DNA of 5,421 nucleotides from RGIG8700 sp964568815 (GTDB lineage: Bacteria; Bacillota; Clostridia; RGIG6154), in NCBI GenBank assembly GCA_964568815.1, contig CAZMRY010000093.1, positions 1-5,421 of the forward strand, written 5' to 3'. The notes under the pieces are model-generated. The model saw nothing but the letters and a program-made list of their open reading frames with translations, made no database searches and was not told the DNA's origin. How positions within the stretch are numbered: position 1 is the stretch's first letter; every line of letters begins with the position of its first letter. Shown here in pieces: positions 5,339 through 5,421 of the stretch. The position numbers and the translations under genes are program-made.

Positions 5339-5421
5339 TCACTTTATATCCGTGATACTTCCGGAGGCAATTCCGTCAATAAACTGTTTTGCAGCACGGG
5401 CAGAGCGTGTACCTCGTTTTA
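5339..5421 (-). CDS. C-terminal end of an unidentified gene, cut by the window edge
   Basis: On the minus strand one frame is open from the window edge to TGA (complement of 5339-5341), giving the last 26 residues of a protein, which include RGTRSARAAKQFIDGIASG and end in TDIK. The other two minus frames contain stops or look unlike protein. The mixture of small, basic and hydrophobic residues suggests a soluble C-terminal helix. The gene is convergent with the membrane-protein gene, and its stop lies 3 bases from the inverted-arm element. I do not recognise the product. Confidence 0.55.
   Translation of the reverse strand, partial: KRGTRSARAAKQFIDGIASGSITDIK

Noticed and set aside
1..5421. 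CRISPR array, tRNA, rRNA or phage/defence genes
   Set aside because: No regularly spaced repeats, tRNA-like cloverleaf, rRNA segments or recognisable phage or defence proteins were seen.

Overview
The window looks like a low-GC Gram-positive anaerobe of the Clostridia, perhaps a gut or other host-associated lineage. The reasons are the AT-rich DNA, strong GGAGG-type Shine-Dalgarno (SD) sites, a TTG start codon, Firmicutes-like versions of NagA and NagB, a YczE/YitT-like membrane protein, and a GC-rich nested-palindrome repeat in an AT-rich intergenic region. The assignment rests on style and family resemblance only.

Layout: positions 1-89 hold a perfect 9-bp hairpin (37-58) just past the end of a three-gene minus-strand operon. 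In order of transcription the operon is nagA (3217-2051, N-acetylglucosamine-6-phosphate deacetylase), nagB (2035-1307, glucosamine-6-phosphate deaminase-like) and a Gfo/Idh/MocA-family NAD(P)-dependent oxidoreductase (1310-90). The genes are tightly coupled, with a 15-nt gap and then a 4-nt ATGA overlap. Positions 3218-3390 form a compact divergent control region with overlapping promoters and repeated motifs. Next comes a plus-strand AraC-family regulator (3391-4245) with an ambiguous start codon. A promoter at 4375-4403 then drives a possible 28-codon upstream ORF (4442-4528) and a six-helix YczE/YitT-like (DUF6198-type) membrane protein (4534-5187). A 147-bp element with inverted terminal arms and a GC-rich double hairpin core (5190-5336) separates that gene from the C-terminal end of an unidentified minus-strand gene (5339-5421).

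How it fits together: NagA removes acetate from GlcNAc-6-phosphate, and the NagB-like protein should convert GlcN-6-phosphate to fructose-6-phosphate and ammonia. The oxidoreductase is translationally coupled to nagB, so it probably acts in the same amino-sugar pathway, but its substrate cannot be read from sequence. No kinase, PTS transporter or glycosidase lies in the window, so the phosphorylated sugar must be supplied from elsewhere. The divergent AraC protein, with a cupin-like sensor domain, is the natural candidate local regulator. No GntR/NagR-type operator was seen.

The points most worth a second look are the face-to-face overlapping promoters, the duplicated two-part motif in the regulator's leader, the missing standard start codon at a good distance from the regulator's SD, the small ORF ending on the SD of the membrane-protein gene, and the 147-bp repeat element. 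I saw no clear sign of a wholly new system. The most novel part is the amino-sugar operon that pairs a Gfo/Idh/MocA oxidoreductase with AraC control.
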